From NCBI GenBank assembly GCA_035606665.1, contig DATNEY010000047.1, positions 1 through 64,000 of the forward strand: a stretch of 64,000 nt of DNA, written 5' to 3'. Source of the stretch: DASUGC01 sp035606665 (GTDB lineage: Bacteria; Acidobacteriota; Vicinamibacteria; Vicinamibacterales; SCN-69-37). A program made the position numbers and the translations under genes. A model generated the notes under the pieces. That model had not been told where the DNA came from and did no database searches. It saw only the letters and a program-made list of their open reading frames with translations. Below, piece by piece: positions 61,592 to 64,000 of this stretch. Position 1 is the stretch's first letter. Each line of letters starts with the position of its first letter.

Positions 61592-63160
61592 GTGGCCCTC
61601 CTGACGGTCGAGCTGGGACTCCTTGCGGCCGCCCGTTCGAGACACGATCGGATCGGCACCTGGGCCTGGACCGGGTTCTTTCTCGTGCCCCTGACTGCGG
61701 CGCTTGCGCTCCGAACGTTCATTGCCGTATCCGCGCATGATGTCCTGCAGTGGGATGAGACCTACTACCTCAGCACGGCCGTGACCGGCGGGCTGGGCCG
61801 CGGGCTGTATCCGTTCGTGTTCGGCTATTCCCCAATGCCCATCCTCGGCGGGCTCGGCCATCTGGCCTGGCTTGACGTGATGGCGGTGAAGCTCGCGGGC
61901 CCGAACATCATTGCCTTGCGCGTCGTGTCGCTCGCCGGCGCGGCCGCGTCGATTGCGTTGATGTACCGGCTCGTGCGCACGCTCTACGGCCACGCAGCCG
62001 GACTGATGGGCGCGGTGATCACCGCCTCTATGTATTTGATGTTTCTGACCAACTCGGCGCGCATGGACGCGCTGACGTTCGCGTTCGTGACGGCCGGTCT
62101 GTTGGCTGTCTTCCGCGCGTTGGCTCGCGATACCGCCGGCGCCCACTATCTCGCTGGTCTGATCTTCGGCCTGGCGCTCCAGGCCCACCTGGACGCCACA
62201 GTGACGGCCGTCGCATGTGGCCTGCCTTATCTGTTCAAGTGGCGCCGGGACTGTCGCGCGGCAGCTCGCCTTCGCGTTCCGACCGCGCTCCTGCTCTACA
62301 CAGCGGGTTTCGCAACAGGCCTCGCGATCTTCATCATTTGCAACGTCTTACCGGATCCCGACGCCTTCTATCGCACGACGGCGCAGGTCCGCGTTGACGC
62401 GACGACCTGGTATTCGAGCGGCACCACCAGCCTCGCGGGCTCGTTCCTGAATCCCTCCGTGCTCTGGGCGAAGGAAACTGCACGGTACCGGCTGCTCTAC
62501 AAGGCCCTTCCGTTCGTGGAGATCGCCGTCTTCGCGGCGGCGATCCTCGCCGCCGTCGTCCGCCGCACCAGCACCGACCGCGATCTGCTGCTGATTGCCG
62601 CCGGCGCCGTTCTTGGCGCCGCGATCCTGGTGAACAACGAGTCGCCGCTCTACTTCACTCATGTCGCGCCGGCGCTCTGCGTGCTTCTCGCGCCCCTGTT
62701 CGCGCGCGGCTTCTCGCGGCAGGCACCCACCGAAGGCGCAGGTCTTTCAGGATCAAGATCAGTGGCGTTCGCCGTGTTCGTGTGCGCGCTGGGCGCCGTC
62801 AATGGCGCCAGACCCGCGGCGGCGTACTGGTCGCCGGCACCGGACGTGAGCACGCCGGACAACGAGCTCGCGCAAAGGGTGCGAGCGCTGGCCTCGCCGG
62901 CGTGCACCGTCGCCGGCGACGGGCGCCTTTACGTCCGGCACTTTGCCGACTATCCGAACTTCATCAGCTCAGGGAAGACCGAGGTCGACTACGCGATGAT
63001 GTTCCTGAAGCAGGACAACGAGTTTCAGTACTGGAAGCTCAAGCAGCCCGACGTCGTCTTCGGGAGAGAGTTCTCGCCGGGCCTCAGCCTCTACATGGGG
63101 GCGAGCGATCTGGTCGAAGCAGCACCCGGCATCTGGATGGCTCCGAGCTGTCGAAAATAG
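61592..63160 (+). CDS. Polytopic glycosyltransferase of the GT-C/GT39 type
   Basis: 522 residues from GTG 61592; an earlier in-frame CTG at 61568 overlaps the upstream stop. About ten hydrophobic helices. Seen: a first periplasmic loop VLQWDETYYLSTAVTGG with the acidic DE pair typical of PMT/ArnT glycosyltransferases, and TNSARMDALTFAF, another GT39 hallmark. A soluble C-terminal domain of about 120 residues follows. It is the last gene of the operon and convergent with the GT2 gene. Likely transfers a sugar from a lipid carrier. Confidence 0.82.
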   Translation: MALLTVELGLLAAARSRHDRIGTWAWTGFFLVPLTAALALRTFIAVSAHDVLQWDETYYLSTAVTGGLGRGLYPFVFGYSPMPILGGLGHLAWLDVMAVKLAGPNIIALRVVSLAGAAASIALMYRLVRTLYGHAAGLMGAVITASMYLMFLTNSARMDALTFAFVTAGLLAVFRALARDTAGAHYLAGLIFGLALQAHLDATVTAVACGLPYLFKWRRDCRAAARLRVPTALLLYTAGFATGLAIFIICNVLPDPDAFYRTTAQVRVDATTWYSSGTTSLAGSFLNPSVLWAKETARYRLLYKALPFVEIAVFAAAILAAVVRRTSTDRDLLLIAAGAVLGAAILVNNESPLYFTHVAPALCVLLAPLFARGFSRQAPTEGAGLSGSRSVAFAVFVCALGAVNGARPAAAYWSPAPDVSTPDNELAQRVRALASPACTVAGDGRLYVRHFADYPNFISSGKTEVDYAMMFLKQDNEFQYWKLKQPDVVFGREFSPGLSLYMGASDLVEAAPGIWMAPSCRK

Positions 63161-63181
63161 GCCGGGCCGTGAGACAGGCCG

Positions 63182-63967
63182 TCAGTTCCGCCGCCGTTCC
63201 TCCTCGACCCAGATCGACGCGAACCGGTACTTCACGAGCGCCCGGATCCACGTCCACGGATCGCGTAGCGTTGAGACCTTCTTGCCCTCGCTGAACGACC
63301 TCGATCGGTAATTGACCGGCACCTCGAGCGGGACGTAACCCTTGCGCAGCAGCTTGATCACCAGCTCGTAGTCGAAGTCGAAGCGGTTGCATTCGAACGC
63401 CAGGTTGTGCAGGCAGTCGCGGCGGAACACCTTGTACATCGTGAACGGATCGTCGAGGTTCTGGCGATACATCACGTTCAACAGCGTCCGGAAAATGATG
63501 TGGCCGCCGTTGAAGAACGCGGACATGAAGGGCTGGTCGTGGAACTTGCGCATCTTCCACGAGCCCATGTGCCTCGATCCGAGCACGAACGCGCGCTTGA
63601 ACGTGACGATTGGCTCGAGCAGCGCGTCGTAGTCCTCGACATCGTACTCATCGTCCGCGTCCTGAATCAGAACAATGGAGCCCGACGCCTTCGCGAAGCC
63701 CGAACGGACGGCATGTCCCTTGCCGCGCGGCCGATCCTCGAACACGATGACGATGCCGGGACGGCCCTGCACCTGGCGGACGATGTCGCGTGTGCCGTCG
63801 GTCGATCCGCTCTCGACGATGACGATTTCCTTGTCGATCCCGGGAAGATCCTTCGCCAGCACCGCCTCGACGGTTCGTTCGAAGGTAGCCCGTTCGTTGT
63901 ACACGGGCATGATGATCGACAGACGCGGACGCGGAAGCGGGTCGCGGCGTATTGCCGTCACGACCAT
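63182..63967 (-). CDS. Family 2 glycosyltransferase (polyprenyl-phosphate sugar synthase-like)
   Basis: 261 residues from ATG 63967; the open frame runs on past base 64000 with no stop, so a longer N-terminus cannot be excluded. Seen: LSIIMPVYNERATFERTVEA, VESGSTDGTRDI, RPRGKGHAVRSGF, IVLIQDADDEYDVEDYD (DxD), GSRHMGSW and DPFTMYKVFRRD. No membrane helix, as in DPM1-like enzymes that load a sugar on dolichyl/undecaprenyl phosphate. This would suit the GT-C gene next to it. Confidence 0.88.
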   Translation of the reverse strand: MVVTAIRRDPLPRPRLSIIMPVYNERATFERTVEAVLAKDLPGIDKEIVIVESGSTDGTRDIVRQVQGRPGIVIVFEDRPRGKGHAVRSGFAKASGSIVLIQDADDEYDVEDYDALLEPIVTFKRAFVLGSRHMGSWKMRKFHDQPFMSAFFNGGHIIFRTLLNVMYRQNLDDPFTMYKVFRRDCLHNLAFECNRFDFDYELVIKLLRKGYVPLEVPVNYRSRSFSEGKKVSTLRDPWTWIRALVKYRFASIWVEEERRRN

Positions 63968-64000
63968 GTCGGACGCGAGGACGCGATCCTGGGACCACTC

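Overview
The window is high-GC bacterial chromosome, densely packed with housekeeping genes and surface-polysaccharide genes. lptD, heptose-type sugar genes, SecDF-YajC and signal peptidase I indicate a diderm (LPS-type) bacterium. Gene content, codon use and the mix of HEAT-repeat/cyclophilin, DUF502, LarB and prolyl oligopeptidase genes fit Acidobacteriota, possibly Vicinamibacteria. That assignment is inference, because no rRNA or tRNA gene is present. I saw no prophage, insertion sequence or CRISPR array.

Layout: 1-6975 (minus) is a long cluster tgt-yajC-secD-secF-uppP-DUF502-hppA, with hppA cut by the window edge. ddl (plus) diverges from it. 8279-8691 is the only long stretch without a large gene; it holds a strong promoter, a structured leader, a 17-codon Lys/Gly ORF and a textbook terminator. 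8692-11879 (minus) is a HEAT-cyclophilin lipoprotein plus a MenC-like enolase-superfamily enzyme. 11904-19127 (plus) carries a deoxynucleoside kinase, accD, folC, lptD, rfbB and a second sugar SDR. 19181-24796 (minus, with one plus gene) has htpX, an M20 peptidase, thiC and an RlmI-type methyltransferase. 24850-33627 (plus) has rpiB-glyA-dinG, two exported proteins, yggS-yggU and the histidine-degradation pair hutI-cyclodeaminase. 33696-39006 (minus) has lepB, lepA, citrate synthase and a GT2. 39064-42599 (plus) has larB, a membrane GT-C-like protein and an LLM flavoprotein. 42697-45686 (minus) has a phosphoesterase and a prolyl oligopeptidase. 45727-51741 (plus) is mutS2-dnaG-rpoD. 51804-53799 (minus) has a small protein, a desaturase and an M23 peptidase. 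53873-63160 (plus) is a tightly coupled ten-gene nucleotide-sugar operon, including GDP-heptose-type enzymes, a transaldolase and a nucleotide-sugar dehydrogenase homologue without its catalytic Cys. A GT2 (minus) closes the window.

Two patterns run across the window. First, nine gene junctions are filled by short tandem arrays, mostly of 7-8 bp units, often as two inverted arms. Every one lies within about 10 nt of, or overlaps, a start or stop codon. Two words recur at separate loci: ATTGACCG at 48216 and 58965, and the ACAACCT/AGGTTGC heptamer at 19092 and 33631. They resemble in concept the cyanobacterial STRR repeats, but I know of no description of such a family here. Second, about ten genes that head transcription units have a TAnnnT (-10-like) hexamer ending 6-7 nt before the start codon and no Shine-Dalgarno, which predicts widespread leaderless transcription.

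The ten-gene operon probably makes a heptose-derived nucleotide sugar. Transaldolase can supply sedoheptulose 7-phosphate. SIS isomerase, GHMP kinase, HAD phosphatase and nucleotidyltransferase would turn it into an NDP-heptose. The epimerase, dehydrogenase homologue, SDR and Gfo/Idh proteins could modify it, and the GT-C membrane protein could transfer a sugar.
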